Positions 37,404 through 50,699 of a DNA stretch of 64,000 nucleotides are shown here, piece after piece. Location of the stretch: NCBI RefSeq assembly GCF_038502225.1, contig NC_091374.1, forward strand, positions 2,101,909 through 2,165,908, given 5' to 3'. Made by a program: the position numbers and the translations under genes. Source of the DNA: Cherax quadricarinatus (taxonomy: Eukaryota > Arthropoda > Malacostraca > Decapoda > Parastacidae). Numbering within the stretch: the first letter of the stretch is position 1; every line of letters starts with the position of its first letter. The notes under the pieces were generated by a model. The model saw only the letters and a program-made list of their open reading frames with translations. It had not been told where the DNA came from and did not search any database.

Positions 37404-37500
37404 GGCGAGATGGTGTGGGCGAGATGGTGTGGACGAGATGGTGTGGACGAGATGGTGTGGACGAGATGGTGTGGGCGAGATGGTGTGGGCGAGATGGTGT
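37404..37500 (+). repeat. 14-bp minisatellite (GAGATGGTGTGGAC)n
   Basis: About seven units. 37500-37800 is unique apart from a CA-family LINE tail remnant (CCCCTGCAACCACAACTAGG) near 37755. Confidence 0.9.
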
Positions 37501-37802
37501 ATTGACGACAAGCATCAACGCTATCTCCAGAACAAGCATTCACTGCCACAACGTCTCGCTCTACGTAGAGCTTCAACGAGTGACCATAAAGCTCTACACG
37601 ACTTTACCAATCCACGATAAAGCACAACAATAGAGCTTTATCGTAGGAACTCAACAAGAACGACCAATAAGGAACACGTAATATGAACACGAGTTAATAT
37701 GAGACACATCCCCAGAGATCAGCATTTCAGGTAAGCTTGTATATGTGACTTGACCCCCTGCAACCACAACTAGGTAAGTACAACACCCACACTACAACAC
37801 AC

Positions 37803-38840
37803 GTCAGTGCCAGGTTAGAGATCAAGTCACAAAGGTGACATCAGTGCCAGGTTAGAGATCAAGTCACAAAGGTGACATCAGTGCCAGGTGAGAGACCGAA
37901 GTCACAAAGTTGACATCAGTGCCAGGTGAGAGATCAAGTCACAAAGGTGACATCAGTGCCAGGTGAGAGATCAAGTCACAAAGGTGACATCAGTGCCAGG
38001 TAAGAGGTCAAGTCACAAAGGTGACATCAGTGCCAGGTGAGAGATCAAGTCACAAAGGTGACATCAGTGCCAGGTGAGAGATCAAGTCACAAAGGTGACA
38101 TCAGTGCCAGGTAAGAGATCAAGTCACAAAGGTGACATCAGTGCCAGGTGAGAGATCAAGTCACAAAGGTGGCATCAGTGCCAGGTGAGAGATCAAGTCA
38201 CAAAGGTGACATCAGTGCCAGGTGAGAGATCAAGTCACAAAGGTGACATCAGTGCCAGGTGAGAGATCAAGTCACAAAGGTGACATCAGTGCCAGGTGAG
38301 AGACCAAGTCACAAAGGTGACATCAGTGCCAGGTGAGAGATCAAGTCACAAAGGTGACATCAGTGCTAGGTGAGACATCAAGTCACAAAGGTGACATCAG
38401 TGCCAGGTGAGAGATCAAGTCACAAAGGTGACATCAGTGCCAGGTGAGAGATCAAGTCACAAAGGTGACATCAGTGCCAGGTGAGAGACCAAGTCACAAA
38501 GGTGACATCAGTGCCAGGTGAGAGATCAAGTCACAAAGGTGACATCAGTGCCAGGTGAGACATCAAGTCACAAAGGTGACATCAGTGCCAGGTGAGAGAT
38601 CAAGTCACAAAGGTGACATCAGTGCCAGGTGAGACATCAAGTCACAAAGGTGACATCAGTGCCAGGTGAGAGATCAAGTCACAAGTGACATCAGTGCCAG
38701 GTGAGAGATCAAGTCACAAAGGTGACATTAGTGCCAGGTGAGACATCAAGTCACAAAGGTGACATCAGTGACAGGTGAGAGATCAAGTCACAAGTGACAT
38801 TAGTGCAAGGTGAGACACCAAGTCACAAAGGTGACATCGG
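37803..38840 (+). repeat. 37-bp satellite
   Basis: About 28 units of GTGACATCAGTGCCAGGTGA plus GAGATCAAGTCACAAAG. Each unit contains CCAGGTGAGA, a close match to a splice donor on the plus strand, which is antisense to slit. Confidence 0.97.
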
Positions 38841-39110
38841 TGCCAACATCAGTGCCAAAAGCCAGAGAATTTCCACTATGTCACCTGCTTCTGTAACACC
38901 TTTGTAACCAAGGGTGTTACGTTACCAGTAACTACTGTATAATCGCCTGGATTACCTGCCAAAACTATGTCTTTGACAGTCTCCATTCCTCGACAAAAAC
39001 TGTCTTTGTAAAATACTGACATAAATACCACTGTTTTTGTTCCCTGACACAGCTTGACAAACACTGTCGTTGTCCCTTCCAATCTTCTGGAAGGGACAGA
39101 CTTAGGGACT
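38840..39110. other. diverged short-repeat sequence
   Basis: ACTGTCTTTGTAAAATACTG-like steps. A 68-codon minus-strand frame (38876-39082) has no recognisable family and is composed of these steps. Confidence 0.5.
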
Positions 39111-39119
39111 GATCACTTT

Positions 39120-42100
39120 ATCTTCACTGTTTTACAAGACTGAGGGACTGATTACCCCATCTACCATTGTTCTACAAGACTGAGGGACTGATTACCCCAT
39201 CTACCATTGTTCTACAAGACTGAGGGACTGATTACCCCATCTACCATTGTTCTACAAGACTGAGGGACTGATTACCCCATCTACCATTGTTCTACAAGAC
39301 TGAGGGACTGATTACCCCATCTACCACTGTTCTACAAGACTGAGGGACTGATTACCCCATCTACAACTGTTCTACAAGACTGAGGGACTGATTACCCCAT
39401 CTACCACTGTTCTACAAGACTGAGGGACTGATTACCCCATCTACCATTGTTCTACAAGACTGAGGGACTGATTACCCCATCTACCACTGTTCTACAAGAC
39501 TGAGGGACTGATTACCCCATCTACCACTGTTCTACAAGACTGAGGGACTGATTACCCCATCTACCACTGTTCTACAAGACTGAGGGACTGATTACCCCAT
39601 CTACAACTGTTCTACAAGACTGAGGGACTGATTACCCCATCTACCACTGTTCTACAAGACTGAGGGACTGATTACCCCATCTACCATTGTTCTACAAGAC
39701 TGAGGGACTGATTACCCCATCTACCACTGTTCTACAAGACTGAGGGACTGATTACCCCATCTACAACTGTTCTACAAGACTGAGGGACTGATTACCCCAT
39801 CTACCACTGTTCTACAAGACTGAGGGACTGATTACCCCATCTACAACTGTTCTACAAGACTGAGGGACTGATTACCCCATCTACCACTGTTCTACAAGAC
39901 TGAGGGACTGATTACCCCATCTACCACTGTTCTACAAGACTGAGGGACTGATTACCCCATCTACAACTGTTCTACAAGACTGAGGGACTGATTACCCTAT
40001 CTACCACTGTTCTACAAGACTGAGGGACTGATTACCCCATCTACCACTGTTCTACAAGACTGAGGGACTGATTACCCCATCTACAACTGTTCTACAAGAC
40101 TGAGGGACTGATTACCCCATCTACAACTGTTCTACAAGACTGAGGGACTGATTACCCCATCTACAACTGTTCTACAAGACTGAGGGACTGATTACCCTAT
40201 CTACCACTGTTCTACAAGACTGAGGGACTGATTACCCCATCTACCACTGTTCTACAAGACTGAGGGACTGATTACCCCATCTACAACTGTTCTACAAGAC
40301 TGAGGGACTGATTACCCCATCTACAACTGTTCTACAAGACTGAGGGACTGATTACCCCATCTACAACTGTTCTACAAGACTGAGGGACTGATTACCCCAT
40401 CTACAACTGTTCTACAAGACTGAGGGACTGATTACCCTATCTACCACTGTTCTACAAGACTGAGGGACTGATTACCCCATCTACCACTGTTCTACAAGAC
40501 TGAGGGACTGATTACCCCATCTACAACTGTTCTACAAGACTGAGGGACTGATTACCCCATCTACAACTGTTCTACAAGACTGAGGGACTGATTACCCCAT
40601 CTACAACTGTTCTACAAGACTGAGGGACTGATTACCCTATCTACCACTGTTCTACAAGACTGAGGGACTGATTACCCCATCTACAACTGTTCTACAAGAC
40701 TGAGGGACTGATTACCCCATCTACAACTGTTCTACAAGACTGAGGGACTGATTACCCCATCTACAACTGTTCTACAAGACTGAGGGACTCATTACCCCAT
40801 CTACAACTGTTCTACAAGACTGAGGGACTCATTACCCCATCTACAACTGTTCTACAAGACTGAGGGACTGATTACCCTATCTACCACTGTTCTACAAGAC
40901 TGAGGGACTGATTACCCCATCTACAACTGTTCTACAAGACTGAGGGACTGATTACCCCATCTACAACTGTTCTACAAGACTGAGGGACTGATTACCCCAT
41001 CTACAACTGTTCTACAAGACTGAGGGACTGATTACCCCATCTACAACTGTTCTACAAGACTGAGGGACTGATTACCCCATCTACAACTGTTCTACAAGAC
41101 TGAGGGACTCATTACCCCATCTACAACTGTTCTACAAGACTGAGGGACTCATTACCCCATCTACCACTGTTCTACAAGACTGAGGGACTGATTACCCCAT
41201 CTACCACTGTTCTACAAGACTGAGGGACTGATTACCCCATCTACAACTGTTCTACAAGACTGAGGGACTGATTACCCCATCTACAACTGTTCTACAAGAC
41301 TGAGGGACTGATTACCCCATCTACCACTGTTCTACAAGACTGAGGGACTGATTACCCCATCTACCACTGTTCTACAAGACTGAGGGACTGATTACCCCAT
41401 CTACAACTGTTCTACAAGACTGAGGGACTGATTACCCCATCTACAACTGTTCTACAAGACTGAGGGACTGATTACCCCATCTACCACTGTTCTACAAGAC
41501 TGAGGGACTGATTACCCCATCTACCACTGTTCTACAAGACTGAGGGACTGATTACCCCATCTACAACTGTTCTACAAGACTGAGGGACTGATTACCCCAT
41601 CTACCACTGTTCTACAAGACTGAGGGACTGTTCTACAAGACTGAGGGACTGATTACCCCATCTACCACTGTTCTACAAGACTGAGGGACTGATTACCCCA
41701 TCTACCACTGTTCTACAAGACTGAGGGACTGATTACCCCATCTACAACTGTTCTACAAGACTGAGGGACTCATTACCCCATCTACAACTGTTCTACAAGA
41801 CTGAGGGACTGATTACCCCATCTACCACTGTTCTACAAGACTGAGGGACTGATTACCCCATCTACCACTGTTCTACAAGACTGAGGGACTGATTACCCCA
41901 TCTACAACTGTTCTACAAGACTGAGGGACTGATTACCCCATCTACCACTGTTCTACAAGACTGAGGGACTGATTACCCCATCTACAACTGTTCTACAAGA
42001 CTGAGGGACTGATTACCCCATCTACCACTGTTCTACAAGACTGAGGGACTGATTACCCCATCTACCACTGTTCTACAAGACTGAGGGACTGATTACCCCA

Positions 42101-43335
42101 TCTACCACTGTTCTACAAGACTGAGGGACTGATTACCCCATCTACCACTGTTCTACAAGACTGAGGGACTGATTACCCCATCTACAACTGTTCTACAAGA
42201 CTGAGGGACTGATTACCCCATCTACAACTGTTCTACAAGACTGAGGGACTGATTACCCCATCTACCACTGTTCTACAAGACTGAGGGACTGATTACCCCA
42301 TCTACCACTGTTCTACAAGACTGAGGGACTGATTACCCCATCTACCATTGTTCTACAAGACTGAGGGACTGATTACCCCATCTACCACTGTTCTACAAGA
42401 CTGAGGGACTCATTACCCCATCTACAACTGTTCTACAAGACTGAGGGACTCATTACCCCATCTACAACTGTTCTACAAGACTGAGGGACTGATTACCCCA
42501 TCTACCACTGTTCTACAAGACTGAGGGACTGATTACCCCATCTACCACTGTTCTACAAGACTGAGGGACTGATTACCCCATCTACCATTGTTCTACAAGA
42601 CTGAGGGACTGATTACCCCATCTACAACTGTTCTACAAGACTGAGGGACTGATTACCCCATCTACCACTGTTCTACAAGACTGAGGGACTGATTACCCCA
42701 TCTACCACTGTTCTACAAGACTGAGGGACTGATTACCCCAACTACCACTGTTCTACAAGACTGAGGGACTCATTACCCCATCTACAACTGTTCTACAAGA
42801 CTGAGGGACTCATTACCCCATCTACAACTGTTCTACAAGACTGAGGGACTGATTACCCCATCTACAACTGTTCTACAAGACTGAGGGACTCATTACCCCA
42901 TCTACAACTGTTCTACAAGACTGAGGGACTCATTACCCCATCTACAACTGTTCTACAAGACTGAGGGACTCATTACCCCATCTACAACTGTTCTACAAGA
43001 CTGATGGACTGATTACCCCATCTACAACTGTTCTACAAGACTGAGGGACTCATTACCCCATCTACAACTGTTCTACAAGACTGAGGGACTGATTACCCCA
43101 TCTACAACTGTTCTACAAGACTGAGGGACTGATTACCCCATCTACAACTGTTCTACAAGACTGAGGGACTGATTACCCCATCTACAACTGTTCTACAAGA
43201 CTGAGGGACTGATTACCCCATCTACAACTGTTCTACAAGACTGAGGGACTGATTACCCCATCTACAACTGTTCTACAAGACTGAGGGACTGATTACCCCA
43301 TCTACAACTGTTCTACAAGACTGAGGGACTGATCC
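39120..43335 (+). repeat. 40-bp satellite, about 105 copies
   Basis: A strict 40-bp unit: TCTACAAGACTGAGGGACTG then ATTACCCCATCTACMACTGT. One unit is shortened to 21 bp (about 41621-41641). Variants are limited to a few sites (ACCA/ACAA, CTGAT/CTCAT, CCCAT/CCTAT). The right end degrades at 43335-43400 into the dispersed parent sequence (GAGGGAGTGATTACCTCATC). Confidence 0.98.
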
Positions 43336-43434
43336 CCCTCATATTCGACTGTCTTTGTATAATTCCACAAGACTGAGGGAGTGATTACCTCATCATCTAC
43401 TGTGTACTATATTTTATAGTCTTACACAGGCCCC

Positions 43435-43690
43435 AGCAGCCCCCGCCCCCGCCCCAGCCCCAGCCCCACCCCCAGCCCCAGCCCCAGCCCCACCCCCAGC
43501 CCCAGCCCCAGCCCCACCCCCAGCCCCAGCCCCAGCCCCAGCCCCACCCCCAGCCCCACCCCCAGCCCCAGCCCCAGCCCCAGCCCCACCCCCAGCCCCA
43601 GCCCCAGCCCCAGCCCCACCCCCAGCCCCAGCCCCAGCCCCAGCCCCAGCCCCACCCCCACCCCCAGCCCCAGCCCCAGCCCCAGCCCCA
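43435..43690. repeat. C-rich tract (CCCCAG)n
   Basis: CCCCAG and CCCCAC steps over about 255 bp, strongly strand-biased. The opposite strand is G4-type, and the 6-bp period gives false Gly/Ala-rich frames. Confidence 0.97.
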
Positions 43691-43859
43691 GGTCTGGTCA
43701 GGGTCCCAAGTCTTCCCTCCCTCACAGTTAGCAAGTAACTCTCAGAAAAACAATCTAGTGTACAAGTTTACAGTAGCTAATCTGCTGAGATCTGGGAGAG
43801 GCCATCGTCTGCTCTTACAACCTCTTGATGTTCACTTGTTTATAATACTCTGCGAAACC

Positions 43860-45330
43860 TTTACAATACTCAAGAGGACTTTACGATACTCTCAGAGATC
43901 TTACAATACTCCGAGAGGACTTTACAATACTCAGAGAGATCTTACAATACTCTGAGAGGACTTTACAAAACTCTGAGAGATCTTACAATACTCCGAGAGG
44001 ACTTTACAATACTCAAAGAGATCTTACAATACTCTGAGAGGACTTTACAATACTCAGAGAGATCTTACAATACTCCGAGAGGACTTTACAATACTCAGAG
44101 AGATCTTACAATACTCTGAGAGGACTTTACAATACTCAGAGAGATCTTACAATACTCCGAGAGGACTTTACAATACTCAGAGAGATCTTACAATATTCTG
44201 AGAGGACTTTACAATACTCTGAGAGATCTTACAATATTCTGAGAGGACTTTACAATACTCTGAGAGATCTTACAATATTCTGAGAGGACTTTACAATACT
44301 CTGAGAGATCTTACAATATTCTGAGAGGACTTTACAATACTCAGAGAGATCTTACAATATTCTGAGAGGACTTTACAATACTCTGAGAGATCTTACAATA
44401 TTCTGAGAGGACTTTACAATACTCTGAGAGATCTTACAATACTCTGAGAGGACTTTACAATACTCAGAGAGATCTTACAATACTCCGAGAGGACTTTACA
44501 ATACTCAGAGAGATCTTACAATATTCTGAGAGGACTTTACAATACTCTGAGATATCTTACAATATTCTGAGAGGACTTTACAATACTCAGAGAGATCTTA
44601 CAATACTCTGAGAGGACTTTACAATACTCTGAGAGATCTTACAATACTCTGAGAGGACTTTACAATACTCTGAGAGATCTTACAATACTCTGAGAGGACT
44701 TTACAATACTCTGAGAGATCTTACAATACTCTGAGAGGACTTTACAATACTCAGAGAGACCTTACAATACTCTGAGAGGACTTTACAATACTCAGAGAGA
44801 CCTTACAATACTCTGAGAGGACTTTACAATACTCTGAGAGATCTTACAATACTCTGAGAGGACTTTATAATACTCTGAGAGATCTTACAATATTCTGAGA
44901 GGACTTTACAATACTCAGAGAGACCTTACAATACTCTGAGAGGACTTTACAATACTCAGAGAGACCTTACAATACTCTGAGAGGACTTTACAATACTCTG
45001 AGAGATCTTACAATACTCTGAGAGGACTTTATAATACTCTGAGAGATCTTACAATACTCTGAGAGGACTTTACAATACTCAGAGAGATCTTACAATACTC
45101 TGAGAGGACTTTACAATACTCTGAGAGATCTTACAATACTCTGAGAGGACTTTACAATACTCTGAGAGATCTTACAATACTCTGAGAGGACTTTACAATA
45201 CTCTGAGAGATCTTACAATACTCTTGAGAGGACTTTACAATACTCTGAGAGATCTTACAATCCTCTGAGAGGACTTTACAATACTCTGAGAGATCTTACA
45301 ATCCTCTGAGAAGACGTTACAATACTGAGG
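43860..45330 (+). repeat. 41-bp dimeric satellite
   Basis: About 36 units, each made of a 21-bp half (GAGGACTTTACAATACTCTG A) and a 20-bp half (GAGATCTTACAATACTCTGA). Internal similarity shows the unit arose by dimerisation of a 20-bp repeat. Confidence 0.97.
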
Positions 45331-45476
45331 TGTGTGTGTCTACCACCAACAGACACAGTCTATCAGCCAAGGCTCGAGTCTGCATTTCCAGAGGTGAGGA
45401 AGTGTTGGTGCAAAGGTGACATTGTTTACCTATATAGTGGACAGTGTTTTAGTGTGCTGCCATACAATGGCCATCG

Positions 45477-45586
<110 letters not shown>

Positions 45587-45901
45587 CAGGTGAAGAACCG
45601 CAGAGAGACGTCCTTATTAGTCTGACCATCAGAACGCTGGCCACTCAGACTACCTCTGTGAGGGAGCCACAATCAGTAGGTCAGGCGTAGCCCCTCTGGA
45701 ATGCAGCGGTGGTGATGGGTCAGGCTGATGGCAGCCTCCCTGACACCTATTACTGCTCAGACCATGTTAAACCAACTCTTCTTCCTCCTCTTCCTCTTCC
45801 TCATCTTCCTCTTCCTCTTCCTACTCCTACTACTCCTGATGTGCTGATTGCAACACGAAAGGCCTAGAGCTATCATTCAACTTCCAATGTGGTTCTTTTG
45901 T

Positions 45902-45903
<2 letters not shown>

Positions 45904-45991
<88 letters not shown>

Positions 45992-45992
45992 G
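45904..45992. repeat. (AT)n-(GA)n compound microsatellite
   Basis: About 35 AT repeats followed by eight GA repeats. Confidence 0.95.
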
Positions 45993-46239
45993 TGGAGAGA
46001 CAAAGACATTCCTGGTGTATGTACTCACACATTCTGAGTACTGTATGGCTACACTATTCTGCTGAGTACAAGTACGTACTGTCTTTCTCTCACACACACA
46101 AGACTTAAGACTGAACTCTGAGACGTTACAAGAATTCTTCAGGTCTTGAAGAAACAAGTTGCTTGTCTCTCGGGTCAGACTTTATGAGCCTTCCTTGACG
46201 ACAAATGTAAGTGTTTATAAGTGGACACACCTTCCTCTC

Positions 46240-46580
46240 TTCTGTGGCAGAGACACTGTCTCTTCTGTGGGGGAGACTGTCTCTTCTGTGGGGGAGACAC
46301 TGTCTCCTCTGTGGAAGAGACACTGTCTCTTCTGTGGGGGAGACACTGTCTCTTCTGTGGAAGAGACACTGTCTCTTCTGTGGGGGAGACACTGTCTCCT
46401 CTGTGGAAGAGGCACTGTCTCTTCTGTGGGGAGACACTGTCTCCTCTGTGGAAGAGACACTGTCTCTTCTGTGGGGGAGACACTGTCTCTTCTGTGGGGA
46501 GACGCTGTCTCCTCTGTGGAAGAGAAACTGTCTCTTCTGTGGGGGAGACACTGTCTCTTTTGTGAGGGAGACACTGTTTT
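46240..46580 (+). repeat. about 24-bp minisatellite (GAGACACTGTCTCTTCTGTG)n
   Basis: About 14 units. GAGACACTGTCTC is a near-palindrome. Frames are open on both strands for the usual reason. Confidence 0.95.
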
Positions 46581-46724
46581 CTGCGAGGTGCTGAAGCCGC
46601 CGGTCTTGAAGGTACAGTACACTAGTACAGGATGGTTATGTACCTCGCTGTACCCGTGTATTTGTAGCTACAGGGGCAGAGTTACGATACTGCTGTACCG
46701 TCACCAGTGGTAATGCATCTAATA

Positions 46725-46726
<2 letters not shown>

Positions 46727-46760
<34 letters not shown>
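46727..46760. repeat. (CT)n tract at the 3' end of GA-family LINE copy 4
   Basis: About 17 repeats, flush with the element read on the minus strand as (GA)n. Confidence 0.95.
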
Positions 46761-46761
<1 letters not shown>

Positions 46762-46765
<4 letters not shown>

Positions 46766-47512
46766 TTACACAGTTTTACAGTGTTAGGTTTAAGGTTCCT
46801 AACTTTATTTACAAGGTCAAAACTGTTACCTACATCATCTTATTTCAAAGGCTTTTTATTGTTATGAGACACACAAGTAAGGGAACAGGGTGAAGTTGGA
46901 GCCATCTGTGGGACAGTGATTTTATTTGGTTAAGTGACTTTATTTCTGTGATGTTATTATGCAGTACGAACATGTTCCAGACTTGAGTCATCCTGGGAAT
47001 AAATGATCTCAGTTGTAGTGATGTTCTGGAGAAGGTTACAGTCAGAGTGTAGATGCTGCTTGTTGCCCGTCTTGTGGTGTAGAAGCTCACTTCTCGCTGT
47101 CCTCGAAGTGGAGTCAAGTGTGGTACTTGGACAATATTGACCTTATACATAACAATAAGGCCGCCCACGTCCCTCCTGTGTTTAAGGCTCTGCTGAAATG
47201 ACAGATCTATCCAGGCTGGGTGCAGCCCAGAGATGAGTCGTCTTGCTCTGTTCTCTATTCTGTCAAGAAGTCGCAGATGAGATGGATAGGCAGGCAACCC
47301 AAGAAAGTGGAGTATACTCGAGGTGTGAGCGTAATTGTGCCTCGTACAGAATCTTACAACCTCTACTGTTGAGCAGATGCGAGATACATCGAAATACTGT
47401 AAGCTTCCTGGTTGCCTTGTTTGCAAGATTTGCAACGTAGTTCTTCAAGGTCAGTTTGGAGTCAAATTTCTCTCCAAGATTATCAACCTCACCCTCTTGT
47501 TCTCTCTCTCTG
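46762..47512 (-). mobile_element. GA-family LINE copy 4, C-terminal part
   Basis: The minus-strand translation gives KFDSKLTLKNYVANLANKAT, RGCKILYEAQLRSHLEYTPL, then after a frameshift LGLPAYPSHLRLLDRIENRA, WIDLSFQQSLKHRRDVGGLI, RWLQLHPVPLLVCL. It is diverged from copies 2 and 3, so older. The 3' end is followed by (GA)n, and the 5' edge lies at a short GAGAGAGAGA stretch (47500-47511). Confidence 0.9.
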
Positions 47513-47523
47513 CTCATCTATGG

Positions 47524-47933
<410 letters not shown>

Positions 47934-47987
<54 letters not shown>
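47934..47987. repeat. (TG)n tract
   Basis: About 27 repeats bordering the LINE fragment's 5' cut. 47990-48350 is unique intron with CT-rich and GA-rich patches. Confidence 0.97.
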
Positions 47988-47990
<3 letters not shown>

Positions 47991-48351
47991 GAGAGAGAAA
48001 GAGTTAGAAATAGAGAGATAGCAACATCTTCATCATACTCACTGCCTCTTCTCCCTTCCCTATCCTCCTCTCTTCCTCTTTCTGTCATCCCTCCTTTTTC
48101 TCCCTTCCTCCTCTTCCTCTCTCCTCGTCCTGTCTTCCTGCCTCTAGACAGGAACCGCTGCTGCTGCTGCCGCTGACGACACTGAGAATCGCCTCTTCCT
48201 TATTTGCATAAACCCATTAAAATACAGAGAGGGTTGATAAAGCTTGGAAATATGTGTGAGAGTGAGAGAGAGCTGTCTCTAGGTGTGGGAGAATGAGAGA
48301 GAGAGAGCTGTTGCTAGGTGCTGTGAGAGGGAGAGAGCGAGAGAGACAGGT

Positions 48352-48505
48352 CTCAGGTACACATTGGTTCAGCACACAGTCACAGGTACAAACTGGAGCA
48401 GCGCACAGGTCTCAGGTACACACTGGAGCAGCACACAGGTCTCAGGTACACACTGGACCAACACACAGGTCTCAGGTACACACTAGACCAGCACACAGGT
48501 GTAAC
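48352..48505 (+). repeat. 30-bp minisatellite, five copies
   Basis: Units CACAGGTCTCAGGTACACAC plus TGGAGCAGCA. Confidence 0.9.
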
Positions 48506-48721
48506 TGAGTGGTACACAGCTGGTGTACTAAGACGGTCATCATCACTTAAGATAACTCTTCTGCAGGTAAGTTATGATGCTGCTCCAAAATAACTATGAG
48601 TGAGATCTAGTGACACTGTAGATACAGTTCCGTCTGGTTAGTGATGCTGTGAGCTTTCACACTTATCTCCCACCTCATCTCTCATCTCACCCAGGCTCTT
48701 CTCTCAAAGAATCGTCATATA

Positions 48722-48726
<5 letters not shown>

Positions 48727-48784
<58 letters not shown>
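48727..48784. repeat. (CT)n tract
   Basis: About 29 repeats. The following 48790-49165 is unique with no gene recognised. Confidence 0.95.
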
Positions 48785-48786
<2 letters not shown>

Positions 48787-49167
48787 ACGAGAAAATCTTA
48801 GTGGTAACCCTCTATGTGTCTGTTTGTCTGCCTATGTATATCTGGGTTTCTGTGTATATCTCCCTGTGTGCGTAGGTGTATGTCTGCTTGTCTGTTCCTG
48901 CTGTTTGTATATGTCTGTACTGTACCCAGCAGCTTACAGCAGTGAGATACAGAAGGAATTGCCAGAGTTAACCACTAAAAAATCAGAGGCACTATGGTCA
49001 CAATAAGAGAACGCTATATCAACATCCTCTGGCAGCAACAGTCTAGACTCTAATTCACCTTACCCGTCTTTGACCTTACTTCTTACTGACACCTAATTCT
49101 TATCCCCTCTCGTCTTAATGATGGTTCAGGAATTACCAAAAGGTCAATCATTATTTTTTCATTTGGA

Positions 49168-49490
49168 CCTTGTTGGTTAGTTGTGAATTGTACCAGCCAT
49201 GGTATTGTGGGTTAGTTGTGAACTGTACCAGCCATGGTATTGTTGGTTAGTTGTGAATTGTACCAGCCATGGTATTGTGGGTTAGTTGTGAACTGTACCA
49301 GCCATGGTATTGTTGGTTAGTTGTGAATTGTACCAGCCATGGTATTGTGGGTTAGTTGTGAATTGTACCAGCCATGGTATTGTGGGTTAGTTGTGAGTTG
49401 TACCAGATAGGGCACTGTAGGTCACTTGCGAATTGTACCAGCCAGGGTATTGTGGGTTAGTTGTAAACTGTACCAGCCAAGGTACTGTAA
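49168..49490 (-). repeat. 35-bp satellite, inverted outlier block
   Basis: About nine units of GGTTAGTTGTGAATTGTACC plus AGCCATGGTATTGTG. The reverse complement equals the 35-bp unit at 915-3390 (GTACAATTCACAACTAACCC, ACAATACC). The copies carry CATGG where the main block has CAGGG or GTCAGGG. Confidence 0.93.
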
Positions 49491-49494
49491 CTTC

Positions 49495-49890
49495 TACCTC
49501 CAGTACCAGCTCATTCAATAACACTTACCGTTGTTAGTGTGGAACAAGCCACCTTAACAGTCAATGTAAGCAAATCCACACCCACAACACATAGCCAGAC
49601 ACAGTACACACTATCTACCGGCACTCCCATACATTCCTAATCAATATATACCCCAATACTGCAGATATCATCACCAAGGTATCGCCAGGGTATAGCATGT
49701 GTATACGTCAGACCAGCCCCTCCCACTAAGGTACCATATATCAGGTCCATCGTGGCCCTACATCAGGGCGGGCAGGGCTAGTGTCTTCAGGAGAGACAGA
49801 CAGAGGTATCTACGTTCTTAAGAGGATAACAAGGACTGCAGTTGCGATAGCTAGTTGTAGAATAATTAGGTACTAAAGCTGAGATAGGTG
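49495..49890. other. unique intronic sequence
   Basis: No repeat or exon was recognised. Confidence 0.5.
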
Positions 49891-49902
49891 TGTGTGTGTT
49901 TG

Positions 49903-49990
<88 letters not shown>
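49891..49990. repeat. (GT)n tract
   Basis: About 45 repeats with one TTTG interruption. Confidence 0.97.
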
Positions 49991-49993
<3 letters not shown>

Positions 49994-50222
49994 CGTCCTG
50001 GAGGTGGGAAGTACAGTACCTGCATTCTGAAGGATGAGTGAGGATGTTACAGTCCTGGAGGTGGAAGGTACAGTACCTGCACTCTGAAGGATGAGTGAGG
50101 ATGTTACAGTCCTGGAGGTGGAAGGTACAGTACCTGCACTCTGAAGGATGAGTGAGGATGTTACAGTCCTGGAGGTGGAAGGTACAGTACCTGCACTCTG
50201 AAGGATGAGTGAGGATGTTATT
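49991..50222 (+). repeat. 57-bp minisatellite, four copies
   Basis: Units GTTACAGTCCTGGAGGTGGA, AGGTACAGTACCTGCACTCT, GAAGGATGAGTGAGGAT. It ends about 150 bp from the donor of the 50371-50442 slit exon. Confidence 0.95.
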
Positions 50223-50370
50223 TCTAGCAAGACAGTTGTTATATGAACAATGGTAGATGTGCTTTCTTTATAGGGTCCACCTCAGCCAATGGCAACACAC
50301 ACACAGTAACACAACAGTATTGGAGAAGAGAATAACAACAGCTGGTAACACTAAGAGTAAGAATACTCAC

Positions 50371-50442
50371 AGACGGTACAGATGGGGCTTGTTGTTGAAG
50401 AGACCATCTGGCAGGTGGCGCAGGCGGTTGTTGTTGAGCCTC
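50371..50442 (-). CDS. slit: slit 72-bp exon: one LRR (third-position repeat of domain 1)
   Basis: A 72-bp exon encodes LNNNRLRHLPDGLF and ends in PHLYRL, like the human SLIT repeat that ends KLYRL. The donor is GTGAGTATTC below 50371 and the acceptor CCCGCAG above 50442. Phase 2 at both ends allows direct joining to the 8879-8950 exon, and the join recreates the known repeat order with no repeat missing. Exons for the signal peptide, LRRNT and first repeats would lie further right. I found none in 50443-64000, though 100 bases are unread at 51042. Confidence 0.9.
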
Positions 50443-50540
50443 CTGCGGGAAACACAGCAGTGTTAGCACACAGGTGGTCATATCTCAATGTTCCAGGTAT
50501 ATCTGACACAGTTATGTGTTACATGTATTCTGTACACACA

Positions 50541-50592
50541 CACAGGGGCTGTGAATCGACCCCTGCAACCACATGTAGGTGAGTACACACAA
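50541..50592 (+). mobile_element. 3' tail of the CA-family LINE
   Basis: GGGGCTGTGAATCGACCCCT, GCAACCACATGTAGGTGAGT, ACACAC between (CA)n steps. GGAAGTATTTCTTCAGTCAT at 50601 is another fragment of the same family. Confidence 0.8.
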
Positions 50593-50699
50593 ACACACAG
50601 GAAGTATTTCTTCAGTCATAGAGTTACCTACATAGTGTTACATGTACCAGTGTTACATCTACCAGACATGATAGATGGATGGGTCTTTGTGATGTAGTC

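Noticed and set aside
38876..39082. 68-codon minus-strand frame that looks protein-like
   Set aside because: It consists of diverged short DNA repeats, with no conserved motif and no flanking splice signals.
36790..45330. Regular repeats resembling a CRISPR array
   Set aside because: The units are contiguous or have no unique spacers, there are no cas genes, and the setting is a eukaryotic intron.
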